DNA of 64,000 nucleotides from Pirellulales bacterium (GTDB lineage Bacteria; Planctomycetota; Planctomycetia; Pirellulales; Lacipirellulaceae): positions 83,137-147,136 of the forward strand of contig JAKVCC010000009.1 in assembly GCA_022448265.1 (NCBI GenBank). The letters run 5' to 3'. Numbering within the stretch: the first letter of the stretch is position 1; each line of letters starts with the position of its first letter. Below the pieces are notes generated by a model, which ran no database searches, was not told the origin of the DNA, and saw nothing but the letters and a program-made list of their open reading frames with translations. The position numbers and the translations under genes were made by a program. Below are positions 30,802 through 41,290 of the stretch, one piece after another.

Positions 30802-32067
30802 TCAAGGTGTGGATGCGTAGGCATCGCGGAGGATTTGCATCGTGTGACGAACGCGGATAGGCGAGTCTTTGCTGGCCAAGTGCGTCTGCAACTGTGTTAA
30901 ACAGCCAATGTTGCCGCTGGCCACGATGTCTGGATCGGCTGCCAACACGTGGGCCACTTTTTGTGCGCCCAAGGAGCCTGCGATTTCCGGCTGGTCGATG
31001 TTGTAGGTACCTGCCGAGCCACAGCACAGATGCGCATCGGCAATCTCGCACAGCTCGAGATCAGGAATCATGCGGAGCAACCGGCGGGGCTGTGCCCGCA
31101 CTCCCTGGGCGTTGGCTAGGTGGCAGGCGTCGTGATAGGCCACGCGCAACTTTTCCCCCGTCGCGGGAACCGGTTGCAGACCGCCCAGCTTGTCCAAAAA
31201 TTCGGAAACGTCACAACATTTTTGGCAAAACGCTGCGGCCCGTTCAGCATCGCCAGTTCCCGCGAGGATTAAATCGTATTCGTGCATCGCCGAACCGCAG
31301 CCCGCGGCGTTGGTAACGATGGCGTCCACGTCTTCTGGGAATGCAGCCAGGTTCTGTCGGGCGAATGCCTGGGCTTGGGGGTGGTTGCCCACGTGCCAAC
31401 TGAGCGCGCCGCAACACGATTGGCCAGGCGGCACCAACACCTCCACGCCGTTGCGGGTAAGTACGTCGATGGTAGCCGTGTTGATGTCAGGGTCCAGGAC
31501 ACTTTGCGCGCAGCCGGTCAGCAGCGCGACGCGTGCTCGTCGCGTACCGATCGCCGGATTGATCTTCTGCCAAGATTGTCTTTGGGGCAAACTCGCGGGC
31601 AGCAAGTCGAGCATCACTCGCAGCGACTTGGGTAACCAACGGGCGAGTGGTTTGGCAATTCTTCCCATGCGCGCCGCCAGCCGAAAACGACTAGGATAAG
31701 GCAGTGTCGATTGTGCGAGCGTGCGGCGAAACCTTTCGGCAAGCGTGCGCCGTCGCCCAGGTTCGGTTAGCGCTCGAAAGGGGCTGATCAGATCGTGGTA
31801 GGCCACGCCCGAAGGACACGCGGGCTCGCAGGCAAGACATCCCAGGCAGGGATCGATGTGTGGAAGGGCGGTTTCCACGTCCAGCGTCCCTTCCAGGACT
31901 TCCTTCATCAACACAATACGTCCGCGCGGCGAATCAGCCTCCTGGCCCAATTCCTGGTAGGTGGGACAGGCGGCCAAACAGAAACCACAATGGACGCACT
32001 TGCTAACCGCCGACGCCATCCGCTGGCCCATGGGAGAGTGGTCATCTGCCTGGATGGTGTGTAGCAT
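30802..32067 (-). CDS. glcF: Glycolate oxidase iron-sulfur subunit GlcF
   Basis: 421 residues. Two ferredoxin-like clusters CVHCGFCLAACPTY (about 24-37) and CLGCLACEPACPSG (about 74-87) bind 4Fe-4S. Two CCG domains follow (SCCGALSWH near 210 and LCCGSAGTYN near 345). GlcF passes electrons from the GlcD/GlcE flavoproteins to the membrane chain. It is the last gene of aminotransferase-glcD-glcE-glcF; its ATG overlaps the glcE stop by 1 bp. It converges with the kinase gene. Confidence 0.93.
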   Translation of the reverse strand: MLHTIQADDHSPMGQRMASAVSKCVHCGFCLAACPTYQELGQEADSPRGRIVLMKEVLEGTLDVETALPHIDPCLGCLACEPACPSGVAYHDLISPFRALTEPGRRRTLAERFRRTLAQSTLPYPSRFRLAARMGRIAKPLARWLPKSLRVMLDLLPASLPQRQSWQKINPAIGTRRARVALLTGCAQSVLDPDINTATIDVLTRNGVEVLVPPGQSCCGALSWHVGNHPQAQAFARQNLAAFPEDVDAIVTNAAGCGSAMHEYDLILAGTGDAERAAAFCQKCCDVSEFLDKLGGLQPVPATGEKLRVAYHDACHLANAQGVRAQPRRLLRMIPDLELCEIADAHLCCGSAGTYNIDQPEIAGSLGAQKVAHVLAADPDIVASGNIGCLTQLQTHLASKDSPIRVRHTMQILRDAYASTP

Positions 32068-33185
32068 TAGTTCACCTGGGCCGGTGGGCGGGGGTGACGA
32101 TACAAACTCAAAAACTTGGCAGGCGGGTCCATGGCTGCTTGAACGGCTTGCTGGATTTTTGGCGACTGCCAGACGCCGAGATAGGGCGTGTCATACGTAC
32201 CTCGCACCACCAGCCCCGGGATGTTCATTACTTGAAGTTGCCTGTCGACCGCGGCGAGACCATCCGTGCTGGCGACCAACAGCCAGGCGACGTTTCCGGC
32301 GACGCTTCCATGCATTGCGATCGCCTCCTCGCCGGCGAGACCCTGGTGCAACGCGATGCACTGCGGCGGTGTGGTGGGCACCTTCACGGCCGCCGCCCCA
32401 GGCGCAGACCAGTTTAGTTCGTTGACCGACTGCCAAAAGGTATCCGCCAGAGGCAATTCGGCAACGTCCTCGCCCCAGGTGGTGCCAATCTCGTGATCGA
32501 TAGACTCGATGGCCCGCGCCGGACCTGCCAGCCGTAATACCATGGATCGCTCGCCCGGGCGATAGTCGATCGCGTCCAATTCCCAGCGAGAACAAGCGGC
32601 TTTCGCCATCCGCGCCAGCGCTTGCGTGTGCGAGTCACACTGCACCCGTAACGTGCGGAGCGCGCTAGGTTTTGGAAAGACTTTGAACGTCAATTCCAGC
32701 AAGACGCCCATGCGGCCCATACTGCCGACCAGGAATTTTGGAAGGTCAAATCCGGCTGCGTTCTTGACGACCTTGCCGCCCGCGCAGATCGTTTGTCCGT
32801 CGCCGCTCACGAAGCGAGCGCCCAGCAAAAAATCGCGAATGCCTCCGTAGCGAAAACGACCTGGCCCGGAAAGGCCCGCCGCTGCCGTGCCGCCGATCGT
32901 CGCACCGGCTTCCACAAGCATCGGATCGAAGGGCAAGTATTGCCCCTTTTCAGCCAAGGCAGTTTGGATGTCTGCGATGGGAGTTCCGGCGCGGGCCGTA
33001 AACGTGAATTCGGACGGCTCGTATTCGATGATGCCGCGAAAGGCGCCCAGCGAAATCAGCGCCGCATCCGCGGAGGCTGAGAGCGGAGCCTTGGTACGAT
33101 TGCCGACCGGCAGCACAAATTTTTCTGCGGCCATCATCGTTATCAGATCGTCTGCATGGGCCGGCTTCAGCAAGCGGTTATTCAC
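32067..33185 (-). CDS. glcE: Glycolate oxidase FAD-binding subunit GlcE
   Basis: 372 residues from GTG 33185, overlapping the glcD stop by 8 bp. The FAD-binding part contains [37 protein letters not shown] (about 93-130), the PCMH fold motif. It is shorter than GlcD and lacks the C-terminal GEHGxG of FAD oxidases. GlcE works with GlcD and GlcF in oxidising glycolate to glyoxylate at the inner face of the membrane. Confidence 0.9.
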   Translation of the reverse strand: MNNRLLKPAHADDLITMMAAEKFVLPVGNRTKAPLSASADAALISLGAFRGIIEYEPSEFTFTARAGTPIADIQTALAEKGQYLPFDPMLVEAGATIGGTAAAGLSGPGRFRYGGIRDFLLGARFVSGDGQTICAGGKVVKNAAGFDLPKFLVGSMGRMGVLLELTFKVFPKPSALRTLRVQCDSHTQALARMAKAACSRWELDAIDYRPGERSMVLRLAGPARAIESIDHEIGTTWGEDVAELPLADTFWQSVNELNWSAPGAAAVKVPTTPPQCIALHQGLAGEEAIAMHGSVAGNVAWLLVASTDGLAAVDRQLQVMNIPGLVVRGTYDTPYLGVWQSPKIQQAVQAAMDPPAKFLSLYRHPRPPAQVN

Positions 33186-34617
33186 GGCTGATCACCCCCG
33201 CTTTTTCCAGCGGATGCAAGCCGCTGGACGACAATACATCCGCTTCCTTGCCGGGAAACATCTTGCCGGGATTAGAGACCCGTTTGGGGTCAAATGCCTG
33301 TCGCATGCGGTCCATAAGTGCGATGGTTGGCGCGTCAAACATTTCGGGCAGGAATTGCCGTTTTTCCATCCCTACACCGTGTTCGCCCGTAATCGAACCG
33401 CCCATTTCAATGCAGAGCCGCAGCAGCCGGGCCGCCAATGCTTCGGCCCGCTCCAGCGCACCAGCTTGTTTCCCATCGAACATGATCAGCGGATGCAAAT
33501 TGCCGTCCCCTGCATGAAAAACATTGGCGACGCGGAGGTCCGCCTCCTGCGAAAGCTGTTCAATTCGCACGAGGGCCTCGCCCAAACGGTTGCGTGGAAC
33601 GACGCCGTCCTGGACCAGGAAATCTGGGCTCAAGCGGCCCACTGCCGAGAATGCGGACTTGCGGCCTTTCCAAATGAATAAGCGATCGGCTTCGTCGCGG
33701 GCGACGCGCTGCGCGAAGGGGTTTGTCTTTTTCAAGACTTCTTCCAGTTGTTCACGCTCCACGTCGATCTTTTCACGAGGCCCTTCCAATTCGACAATCA
33801 ACACGGCCGCAGCACCCTCGGGATAGTCGCAGGCGACCGCTGCCTCGGCCGCCTCGATGGCCAGCGCATCCATGATTTCCAGTGCGCCGGGCAATAACCC
33901 TGCATCGATGACCGCAGAAACGGCATCACCCGCCGCTTGGAGCGATTGGTAGCCTACCAAAACCGTATGAAACATTTCTGGCTTGGGAAGCAAGCGCAAC
34001 GTGATCTCGAGCGCGATACCAAACAGCCCTTCGCTGCCGCAGAAGAGACCTGTGAAATCCGGGCCTACCGATTCGGCGCTGGGACCGCCCAGCGTGACCA
34101 CTTCGCCGGTTGCCAGTACGGATTTACAGCCCAGGACATGATTCGATGTCATGCCATACTTCAAACAGTGCGCTCCACCGGAATTGAAGGCAACATTACC
34201 ACCAATGGTGCAAACACTCTGGCTCGAGGGGTCCGGGGCGTAGACCAAACCGTGTGGAGCGGCTGCATCGCTGACGTGCTGATTTACGACTCCTGGTTGT
34301 ACCACCGCGATCCGCTCGGCCGCGCGGAGTTCGAGAATCTGGTTGAGGCGATTGAGTGCGATCACAATTCCATCGGCCACGGGCAGCGAGCCACCAGATA
34401 GACTCGTACCGCTGCCCCGCGCCACAAACGGCACCCCGTGGTCGTGGCACCACCGCACGGTGGCAATGACATCCTCCGATGATTCCGGGATCACCACCGC
34501 CAGTGGTTTGGCCCGAAAGGCGGTTAGACCGTCCGATTCGAACGCGGCTTGAAAGGCTGCGTCCCGAAGGAAGCGCGCGGGCGGATAAATCGACGCGAGT
34601 CCGTCAACAGAGCTCAC
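33178..34617 (-). CDS. glcD: Glycolate oxidase catalytic subunit GlcD (FAD-linked)
   Basis: 479 residues from GTG 34617, whose GTGA overlaps the aminotransferase stop by 4 bp; a GTG at 34632 would add five residues. FAD contacts are in [12 protein letters not shown] (about 69-80) and [19 protein letters not shown] (about 130-148); the C-terminal [12 protein letters not shown] and [13 protein letters not shown] are the active-site motifs of the GlcD/D-lactate dehydrogenase family. With glcE and glcF alongside, glycolate is the likely substrate; D-lactate is the main alternative. Confidence 0.93.
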   Translation of the reverse strand: MSSVDGLASIYPPARFLRDAAFQAAFESDGLTAFRAKPLAVVIPESSEDVIATVRWCHDHGVPFVARGSGTSLSGGSLPVADGIVIALNRLNQILELRAAERIAVVQPGVVNQHVSDAAAPHGLVYAPDPSSQSVCTIGGNVAFNSGGAHCLKYGMTSNHVLGCKSVLATGEVVTLGGPSAESVGPDFTGLFCGSEGLFGIALEITLRLLPKPEMFHTVLVGYQSLQAAGDAVSAVIDAGLLPGALEIMDALAIEAAEAAVACDYPEGAAAVLIVELEGPREKIDVEREQLEEVLKKTNPFAQRVARDEADRLFIWKGRKSAFSAVGRLSPDFLVQDGVVPRNRLGEALVRIEQLSQEADLRVANVFHAGDGNLHPLIMFDGKQAGALERAEALAARLLRLCIEMGGSITGEHGVGMEKRQFLPEMFDAPTIALMDRMRQAFDPKRVSNPGKMFPGKEADVLSSSGLHPLEKAGVISRE

Positions 34618-35735
34618 TTGATTTCTAAGCACCTTTCAATGGCCGAGAGCAGGGTGTTGATATTGCGTCGTGTCGCGCTATGGCCCATCAATCCGATGCG
34701 CCAAGCCTTTCCAGCAAAGATGCCGAGGCCGCCACCAATCTCAATGTCGTAATCCGTGAGTAGCTGTCTGCGAATCGCCGCTTCGTCAATTCCATTGGGA
34801 ACCGATACGCAGTTGAGCGTGTAGAGCGATTTTTGGGGAATATACTCCAGTCCGAGTCTTTCCAGGCCACCGCGTAGCAGCAAATGCATTTCGCGGTGCC
34901 GGGCCACTCGGTTTTCGAGCCCTTCCTCCAGGACGATCGTCAGCGCTTCCCGCAGCGCATAGACCATGTTGATCGGCGCGGTGTGGTGATAGGCACGTCC
35001 CGCGCCACCCATATAATAATTCTTCAGCAGGGAAACATCTAAGTACCAACTCTGGACCTTGGACTTGCGAGCATCCATTTTTTCAATAGCCCGCGGCGAA
35101 AACGAAACGGGCGAGAGCCCTGGCGGACACGCCAGACACTTTTGTGTTCCCGAGTAAACCGCGTCGATGCCCCACGCGTCGACTTTCAGTTCGTGTCCGC
35201 CGAGTGAGGTGACGGCGTCCACCGCCAGCAACATCTTTGCATCGTGCAGTATTTCTGCCAAGCCGGTCAAGTCTTGATGAGCACCGGTCGACGTTTCCGC
35301 ATGCACGATACCGAGCAATTTTGCGCGGGGGTGCTTCTGTACGGCGGCAGCAATCTCCTCTTGCGAAAACGTTTCACCCCACGGCACCTCCAACGCATGC
35401 ACCGTCGCGCCGGCGCGTTCCATGTTGTCTTTCATCCGGCCACCGAAAACGCCGTTGATGCAAACGATTACCTCGTCGCCCGGTTCGACCAGATTGACGA
35501 CAACCGCTTCCATTCCCGCCATGCCGGTTCCCGAAACAGGGAAGGTGAGTAGGTTCTCAGTTTGATATACCTCGCGCAGCATCTGACAAGTTTCGTCTAG
35601 GTACTCAATATACTGGGGATCCAGATGTCCCAGCGTAGGCGCACCGATCGCCTGCAAGATGCGCTGCGGGACAGTACTCGGTCCGGGCCCCATCAAAAGA
35701 CGTTCGCGCGGATTTAATGAAGCGATAGTGGCCAT
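34614..35735 (-). CDS. Alanine-glyoxylate / serine-pyruvate aminotransferase family
   Basis: 373 residues from ATG 35735. Class V aminotransferase motifs: [10 protein letters not shown] (about 14-23), [10 protein letters not shown] (about 67), [23 protein letters not shown] and the PLP Lys in [15 protein letters not shown] (about 190). Members transfer an amino group from alanine or serine to glyoxylate. As the first gene of an operon with glcDEF it would turn the glyoxylate made by glycolate oxidase into glycine. The pairing is strong context for glyoxylate as substrate. Confidence 0.9.
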   Translation of the reverse strand: MATIASLNPRERLLMGPGPSTVPQRILQAIGAPTLGHLDPQYIEYLDETCQMLREVYQTENLLTFPVSGTGMAGMEAVVVNLVEPGDEVIVCINGVFGGRMKDNMERAGATVHALEVPWGETFSQEEIAAAVQKHPRAKLLGIVHAETSTGAHQDLTGLAEILHDAKMLLAVDAVTSLGGHELKVDAWGIDAVYSGTQKCLACPPGLSPVSFSPRAIEKMDARKSKVQSWYLDVSLLKNYYMGGAGRAYHHTAPINMVYALREALTIVLEEGLENRVARHREMHLLLRGGLERLGLEYIPQKSLYTLNCVSVPNGIDEAAIRRQLLTDYDIEIGGGLGIFAGKAWRIGLMGHSATRRNINTLLSAIERCLEIK

Positions 35736-36102
35736 GTTTGATCTCAATTTTCTGTAGCGAGGCTCTGATTTCCGCACAGAAAAATTTTTCTATGTAGATA
35801 TGGGCAACCCGCACGACTGAAAGGGGCAGATCTCAGTTTTCGGCGTGCACACCCAAGCGGCCAAGAAGCCGCTCGGCCAAAAAGTTAGACCTGATCAAAA
35901 CTAAGTGACAGCCAATCCTAACACTCCGGCGCCAAAACGTTAATAGAAGAAAACCTTTGACGCTATCTACATTACGCCGCAACCGGTTTTTGGCGATCGA
36001 GCAGCATGTTGCCGGCCGTGGCACCGTTCCATTGGCCGCACAATTAGTATGAATAGAAATAGCGTCAGGCCCCGAACACCAAAATGACTTGGGTCGATTG
36101 GC

Positions 36103-36149
36103 CAATAAAAGAAGGGACGCGCCAGCCGGGGGTACAGCTGACGCGCCCC
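36103..36149 (-). terminator. Intrinsic terminator of rpoD
   Basis: A 13-bp stem joins 36114-36126 and 36137-36149 around a 10-nt loop, starting 17 nt past the rpoD stop. Two pairs (36117/36146 and 36122/36141) are A-C and C-A on the plus strand but U-G and G-U on the minus-strand RNA, so the hairpin is complete only in the rpoD direction. TTCTTTTATT follows it. The rest of the 430 bp gap to the aminotransferase gene holds nothing I recognise. Confidence 0.8.
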
Positions 36150-36165
36150 CGTAGGCGGGAGCCTA

Positions 36166-37830
36166 CTAGGTGTGTGTGCGTCCGTGCTGCTGGGTGCAAC
36201 TATTGGGTTTAATTCCCGCATTTAATTGTTGAGGTTCATGGGGTACGGGTTCGGCGCCATCCAAGAATCCAGACAGTGTCCTTGAACGATAGGGCGACTG
36301 CAGTTTGCGTACTGCTTTGGATTCAATTTGTCGGACACGTTCGCGGGTCACTGAGAAGATCTTGCCCACTTCTTCCAATGTGTAGGTGTAGCCGTCGGCC
36401 AGGCCGTAGCGGAGTCTCAGGATTTCGCGCTCGCGGTAGGTCAGTTCAACCATTACAGATTCCAAGCGTTCTCTGAGGGCCTCCAAATTGGTGTCGTACA
36501 GGGGGTCTTCGTCACGATGCTCTTCCAAGAAATCTCCGAAGTAATTGTTGTCGTGATCGCCTACGGGCTGATCCAGCGAGAGTGGCTGGCGGGTCATTTT
36601 TCCAATGCATTTGGCGTCTTCGACCGACAGCCCGGCTCGTTCGGCAACCTCTTCCGGATTGGGTTCTCGTCCAAACTCTTGCACGAAGTCGGCAGTCGCG
36701 GTGCGCATTTTGCTCATCGTGTCGATCATGTGCACAGGTAAGCGGATCGTGCGACTTTGATCGGCAATGGCGCGGGTAATGGCCTGGCGGATCCACCATG
36801 TCGCGTAGGTTGAGAACTTGTATCCGCGTGCATGCTCAAACTTATCCACTGCCCGCATCAATCCCATGTTGCCCTCTTGGATCAGGTCCAAGAAGCTTAT
36901 GCCGCGGTTGCGATAACGTTTGGCGATCGAGACGACCAGACGGAGGTTGGCCGCTGAGAGAGCGCGTTTCGCAGCGTCGTAAGCTGCTTTGCGCTCCACG
37001 GTCCGTCGCGTCAATGTGGCCAAGGTCTGCGGAGTTTCCAGAGTGATTTGCATCAGATAACGGAGTTCTTCGGTAAACTCGTGTATCTGAACTGCATGTA
37101 CCATCTGTTCGGGATGGCGTAATTGCTGTTTTAAAGTGGACATTCGGCTGTAAATTTGCTGGAGCTGTTCAAGTATCGGCAAGAGCTTTTGCAGGCGGAG
37201 GTTCAATTCTTCTACCAGTCGGATCGCCTTATTGCGCCGAACGATAATGCGATGCCAAGCGTCTTTTTTCTGCGATTGTGTGGCACGAGGACTGGCAACT
37301 GCGCGGAAGTCAATGCGATTCTGGGTGAGCAGCCGGCGAATGGTTTCCAGGTTGGGACCAATACGTTTTAGCACGCGTTTTTTTTCCGCCGTGTTGGTGA
37401 CAGAGATCTCAATCGTACGGTCCAGTCGCAAAGTCCCGTCGGCCACTTTTTGCAAAAGATCAGCGGCCCCGTGCAACACAAAGTCGTTGCATAGCATCGT
37501 CCTCCGGAAGTGGTCTCGTGTCTGCTCAATCTGCTTCGCGGACGCAACCTCCAGCTCACGCGAAAGCATCGGGATCTCTCCCATTTGCATGAGGTACATT
37601 CGTACGGGATCTTCAATGGCAGGGCTCCCGGAGTCAGATTCTTCTTCGGATCCGGGGTTGGCGATCTTGTCGAATTCGTCGCTCGAGAGAAGGTTGGACT
37701 TGGCATCGTCCGGTTTTCGGCTCGCGACATCCGCGCCATTTTTTGAGGAAGAGGCTCGTTGGCCTTTGGGCGAGCCATTTCGGCGGGACGTGCCATTGGT
37801 AGGCGGGCGCTGGTGGTTCTTGTTAGACAT
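36166..37830 (-). CDS. rpoD: Primary RNA polymerase sigma factor, RpoD/SigA type
   Basis: 554 residues from ATG 37830, which follows GAGGAGAGCGTC. The first 75 residues are Ser/Lys/Asn-rich. Region 1.2 reads [17 protein letters not shown] linker of about 180 residues (about 110-290) precedes region 2 ([37 protein letters not shown], then the -10 recognition helix [14 protein letters not shown]). Regions 3 and 4 follow, with the -35 reader [24 protein letters not shown]. The full set of housekeeping motifs supports a primary or near-primary sigma. Paralogues elsewhere cannot be excluded. Confidence 0.95.
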   Translation of the reverse strand: MSNKNHQRPPTNGTSRRNGSPKGQRASSSKNGADVASRKPDDAKSNLLSSDEFDKIANPGSEEESDSGSPAIEDPVRMYLMQMGEIPMLSRELEVASAKQIEQTRDHFRRTMLCNDFVLHGAADLLQKVADGTLRLDRTIEISVTNTAEKKRVLKRIGPNLETIRRLLTQNRIDFRAVASPRATQSQKKDAWHRIIVRRNKAIRLVEELNLRLQKLLPILEQLQQIYSRMSTLKQQLRHPEQMVHAVQIHEFTEELRYLMQITLETPQTLATLTRRTVERKAAYDAAKRALSAANLRLVVSIAKRYRNRGISFLDLIQEGNMGLMRAVDKFEHARGYKFSTYATWWIRQAITRAIADQSRTIRLPVHMIDTMSKMRTATADFVQEFGREPNPEEVAERAGLSVEDAKCIGKMTRQPLSLDQPVGDHDNNYFGDFLEEHRDEDPLYDTNLEALRERLESVMVELTYREREILRLRYGLADGYTYTLEEVGKIFSVTRERVRQIESKAVRKLQSPYRSRTLSGFLDGAEPVPHEPQQLNAGIKPNSCTQQHGRTHT

Positions 37831-38113
37831 GACGCTCTCCTCAGGCACAGGCTGATGGGACAGTTTGCTGAGGGCGACCTATTGCAGGCTCTATGCCGGG
37901 ATTCGCCTTGCTGGGGCTATTCAAGCGTTAAGTTTCATGATCATATGGACTTGCGCTGCGACATGGCTGCGTGGGCGGAGTGGACTATCTTGCATGGATG
38001 TTGACCAGATGCCACAAACGCACCGGTGTTGTGATGCATAATCGAAACGTCGCCGAGCGCGGCCAACCTGGTGTTCGGCAGGCTCGGCCTGCAGGTGAAT
38101 TGAACTGGTGTAT

Positions 38114-38911
38114 ATGCAAAGCGATCTGATCGACGTAAAGGTTACCGACTGCGCGGGGACCATTATCCTTAAGCGGCCCGATCACCAGAATAGACTGACC
38201 AAGCGGATGCTGGGCCAGTTGAGCGACGCACTGGATGATCTTTACCGTGAAAAGGCAGTGAGAGCGATTATTCTTGCCGGGGAGGGTGATACGTTTTGTG
38301 CTGGCAGGGACATGGTCGAACTGGGTAAGATCAATCGTTCGACCGAGAATCTGCAAATCGCGGAAAAGGACTGGGGCGAGGCTGTCTCAGCGTACCGCGA
38401 CTTGTTGCTGCAGATGCTGGAGATGACAAAGCCGATTATCGCCTCAGTGAACGGGCCAGCCTTGTCGGCAGGCGCAGGCTTGGTATTGGCCAGTGACCTG
38501 GTGGTGGCTTCGGCGGATGCAAGTTTTGGCCTTCCCGATCCGTGCCAGGGACTGGTCGCGGGGGTGGTTGCTCCGCTGTTGTGTCATCGTATTGGAGTGG
38601 GGCAGGGCGGACGGATCCTGCTGGCGTCGATGACTCTAGAGGCGGACGAAGCCTACCGACTTGGCTTGTTTCACGAGTTGGTCGAGCCCGGAAAGGTTTG
38701 GGCTCGGGCGCTGGAACTCTCCCGGGCCTGTGCCGCTGGCGCTTCTGAGGCGATTCAATTGACCAAGCGATTGCTCAGCGAAACCATCGGCGAACACCTG
38801 GAAACGCAGCTTGCCACTGGGGCGGTGATGCAGGCGACCTCTTATACGACCGAAGCCGCCCAGGAAGGGGTTGCCGCGTTCTTGGAGCAGCGCCCGCCAG
38901 TTTGGCCCTAA
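38114..38911 (+). CDS. Enoyl-CoA hydratase/isomerase (crotonase) family protein
   Basis: 265 residues from ATG 38114 (a GTG at 38108 is possible). The oxyanion-hole parts GEGDTFCAGRDMVELG (about 59-74) and SVNGPALSAGAGLVLASDLVVAS (about 111-133) and the VAPLLCHRIG segment are crotonase features. The usual catalytic Glu of EPELLLGL-type motifs is not clear: the region reads SFGLPDPCQGLVAG, so hydratase activity is uncertain and another crotonase reaction is possible. It is divergent from rpoD across 283 bp. Confidence 0.85.
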   Translation: MQSDLIDVKVTDCAGTIILKRPDHQNRLTKRMLGQLSDALDDLYREKAVRAIILAGEGDTFCAGRDMVELGKINRSTENLQIAEKDWGEAVSAYRDLLLQMLEMTKPIIASVNGPALSAGAGLVLASDLVVASADASFGLPDPCQGLVAGVVAPLLCHRIGVGQGGRILLASMTLEADEAYRLGLFHELVEPGKVWARALELSRACAAGASEAIQLTKRLLSETIGEHLETQLATGAVMQATSYTTEAAQEGVAAFLEQRPPVWP

Positions 38912-38972
38912 GATATACCAGAGTGGTACTAGATCTAGTTATGTTGAGGACTGGGATGCGTCTGTCGAGGGG

Positions 38973-40730
38973 CTAGGGCGCGTCGCTCACAAAGACTTCC
39001 TGATACATGGGCATGTAGCGGTAATAGACTTCCAGTGTGAGAATGGAGAGCGCGGTCGTGTAAAGCCGCCCCCCATTGTTGCTCCACGCTTCCTGGAAAT
39101 ACCAGCTGCCGCGCTCGTGTCCGCTGGTTGCTTGTGACTTGACCAAGTACTCGCGCATCCGCGTGTTCCACCGCTGCCAGCCAGAACCGCCCATATGGTG
39201 GAGCGCCTGGCTGGCATAGTAATTGAAATACATATTGTTTTGGTGGGGCACCTGATCGGCAATGCGGGCCATGCCCTTCCGCAGGGGCGTGTGATCTCGC
39301 GGCCAGCCTAGTAGCATGCGGGAGAATAGGCCGACTACCGACATCGATCGCCGCTCCTTCGACGGAGATTTATATCCATAGGTGGCGCCCCGCTCGTCCT
39401 CGACACTATCCAGAAATTCGGCCGCCCGATACCAAATCGCCCGCGGCACCTTGAGTTGCCCCAGCGACGCACTTTTTAACGCGGTAAGCTGCCAACCGGT
39501 GACCGACGTGTCGCCGGGCTCGTTGGGCTCATAGCGCCAGCCGCCTTTTTCGTGCTGCGCGTGGACGGTGAAGTCGACCGCCTGTTGGGCCGGGCCGGCC
39601 AGATTTTCGTCGCCTGTCATGGCATAGGCTTCGCAGAGGGCCAGCGTGGCAATTGCGTGCGAATACATATCGCCTTGCTTCTTGGTCAATGGAATTCCAT
39701 CGTCCTCGTCTGAGATAATCGAATTGTCGCGCAAGTCTCCGCCAAAACTGGTCAGCAGCATCTTGTTGATCAGATAGTACAGCCCCTTGGCAACCGTCTC
39801 TTGATAGGGACCTTCGTGTTGGGTGTAGCCTGCGCCCATGAAACACAGTAGCGCAAATCCTGTGGAAGCGGTTGTGGATTTCACGAACCCCGAGTTGCGG
39901 CATGCACCGCCACATTGGGGGCAGGTGACAAGGTCAAATCGCCAGCCTCCGTCAGCAAACTGATGGGTTGCCAGCCATGCTAGTCCTAATTCGACAGCTG
40001 CTTCGCTGCCCTCGGTTCCTCCGCCGGAGAGGGCGAGTCCGCGGCGATTCTGTGTAAGGCGTCCGCTCATGCCCCCGCCGCGCGGTGTAAGTGGGCGGCT
40101 GATGTGCTCGATCGCCGGACTCCATACAATCGACTTGCCCGATTCTGTGTGCAGATCGATGTGCGCACGATCAGTGAGGCTGTGCTGGGGCGACGTTTCC
40201 GTGATTGCCGTGTGTTGAGCCGGATTGTGGGGCACAACAAACTGGCCGCCTGCGGCGGCGTCCAAATCGTTGAGATCCAGGTCCAGGGCCGCCAGATTTT
40301 CTTGTTGCCAGGTACCTTCAAGCCAGCCGAGAGAAGCCTGTTGCGGTCGTGTGAATGCCAGCAGCGAGAGCAGCAGGACAGCTGCCGCGTGGACAGTCGC
40401 ACTCGCAAGCCACGACCGTGCAGCACTATCTACTAGCAAATTGCCCAACCAGGCCGTCCATGGTCCGCGCAGCTCGGGTCGCTGTGGTGGCAAGTTGCTG
40501 GCAGGCGGATCAGGTGCCGTTTGAAGCAACAACGATTTGTCAGCGCAGGGAGCCAGATTGACCACATCGGCTGTTGGTACCGGTGGGTCAATAAGAAGTC
40601 GTGGATTTTCTGCAGGGTAAGGATGCACCAGCTCTGCTCGCAAGTCTGCGAGTTCTCTGTTCCGGGTTGAGCCTGAGTCGAGCCCCAGTGGGTCGTTGGC
40701 CGTGGCCTCGTAGGGGCCGTTTTCGGTCAA
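38973..40730 (-). CDS. Membrane-anchored prenyltransferase/squalene-oxidase repeat protein
   Basis: 585 residues starting at TTG 40730, the only start available after an in-frame stop. A membrane helix lies at about 106-128 (WLASATVHAAAVLLLSLLAF) after a Pro-rich cytosolic stretch. The large C-terminal part (about 240-580) is an alpha/alpha barrel with repeats such as LGLAWLATHQFADGGWRFD and VDFTVHAQHEKGGWRYEPNEPGDTSVTGWQLTALKSA, the squalene-cyclase/prenyltransferase repeat seen in many planctomycete exported proteins. A CPQCGGAC knuckle near 275 may bind metal. The DXDD motif of cyclases is absent, so it is unlikely to make hopanoids. Function unknown. Confidence 0.8.
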   Translation of the reverse strand: MTENGPYEATANDPLGLDSGSTRNRELADLRAELVHPYPAENPRLLIDPPVPTADVVNLAPCADKSLLLQTAPDPPASNLPPQRPELRGPWTAWLGNLLVDSAARSWLASATVHAAAVLLLSLLAFTRPQQASLGWLEGTWQQENLAALDLDLNDLDAAAGGQFVVPHNPAQHTAITETSPQHSLTDRAHIDLHTESGKSIVWSPAIEHISRPLTPRGGGMSGRLTQNRRGLALSGGGTEGSEAAVELGLAWLATHQFADGGWRFDLVTCPQCGGACRNSGFVKSTTASTGFALLCFMGAGYTQHEGPYQETVAKGLYYLINKMLLTSFGGDLRDNSIISDEDDGIPLTKKQGDMYSHAIATLALCEAYAMTGDENLAGPAQQAVDFTVHAQHEKGGWRYEPNEPGDTSVTGWQLTALKSASLGQLKVPRAIWYRAAEFLDSVEDERGATYGYKSPSKERRSMSVVGLFSRMLLGWPRDHTPLRKGMARIADQVPHQNNMYFNYYASQALHHMGGSGWQRWNTRMREYLVKSQATSGHERGSWYFQEAWSNNGGRLYTTALSILTLEVYYRYMPMYQEVFVSDAP

Positions 40731-40991
40731 GACAGGGCCGATACCTGCTCAAACTCAAGTATAACTCCCTATTGCTATTTGCTGCGCGGCTATTTCAGCA
40801 CTGGTTAAGGGGCGAAAAAGCCCTTAAAATATGCCGCTTGTGCCTGTCTTGCGGATGGATTTTTCCGTTCGGAAGGTCTTGGCGAAGGGGCCTTAGGGCG
40901 ATTATGAGGCTGCGTTGAGCCTCTTCTCCATGGCCGCATTGGGTTTCAAGTTAGGTATTACATTCCGGCAGAACCAAGTTGAGCGAATACG

Positions 40992-41171
40992 ATGGCTAAG
41001 AAATCGGGTGGTAAGCGGAAGAGGAAAGTGGAATCTGTATTCCTCGTCTGTGAAGAAACGGGTGACTACAACTACACCTTGAGGCGTAAGCTGGGCGGCG
41101 AAAGGCTGCGGGTCAAAAAGTACTGCCCGCGGTTGCGTAAGCACACATTGCATGTGGAGAAGAAAAAATAG
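40992..41171 (+). CDS. rpmG: 50S ribosomal protein L33
   Basis: 59 residues, below the size limit of many ORF callers. The product begins [30 protein letters not shown] and continues with [29 protein letters not shown]. The segments [24 protein letters not shown] and the basic ends match L33. The zinc-ribbon Cys pairs of the C+ type are incomplete (one Cys near 20, one near 44), so it appears to be a zinc-independent form. It stands alone, 120 bp upstream of recJ. Confidence 0.93.
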   Translation: MAKKSGGKRKRKVESVFLVCEETGDYNYTLRRKLGGERLRVKKYCPRLRKHTLHVEKKK

Positions 41172-41290
41172 GGTTGGCGGGCCACAGTCGAAGGGTCGCT
41201 GTTGATAGGTGACTGTTGCCGGGACCCTAATGATTGCGCTGGCTACTGCCAACTCCAACTGCCCCACTCTTCCTTTCCCTTGCGGACGAT

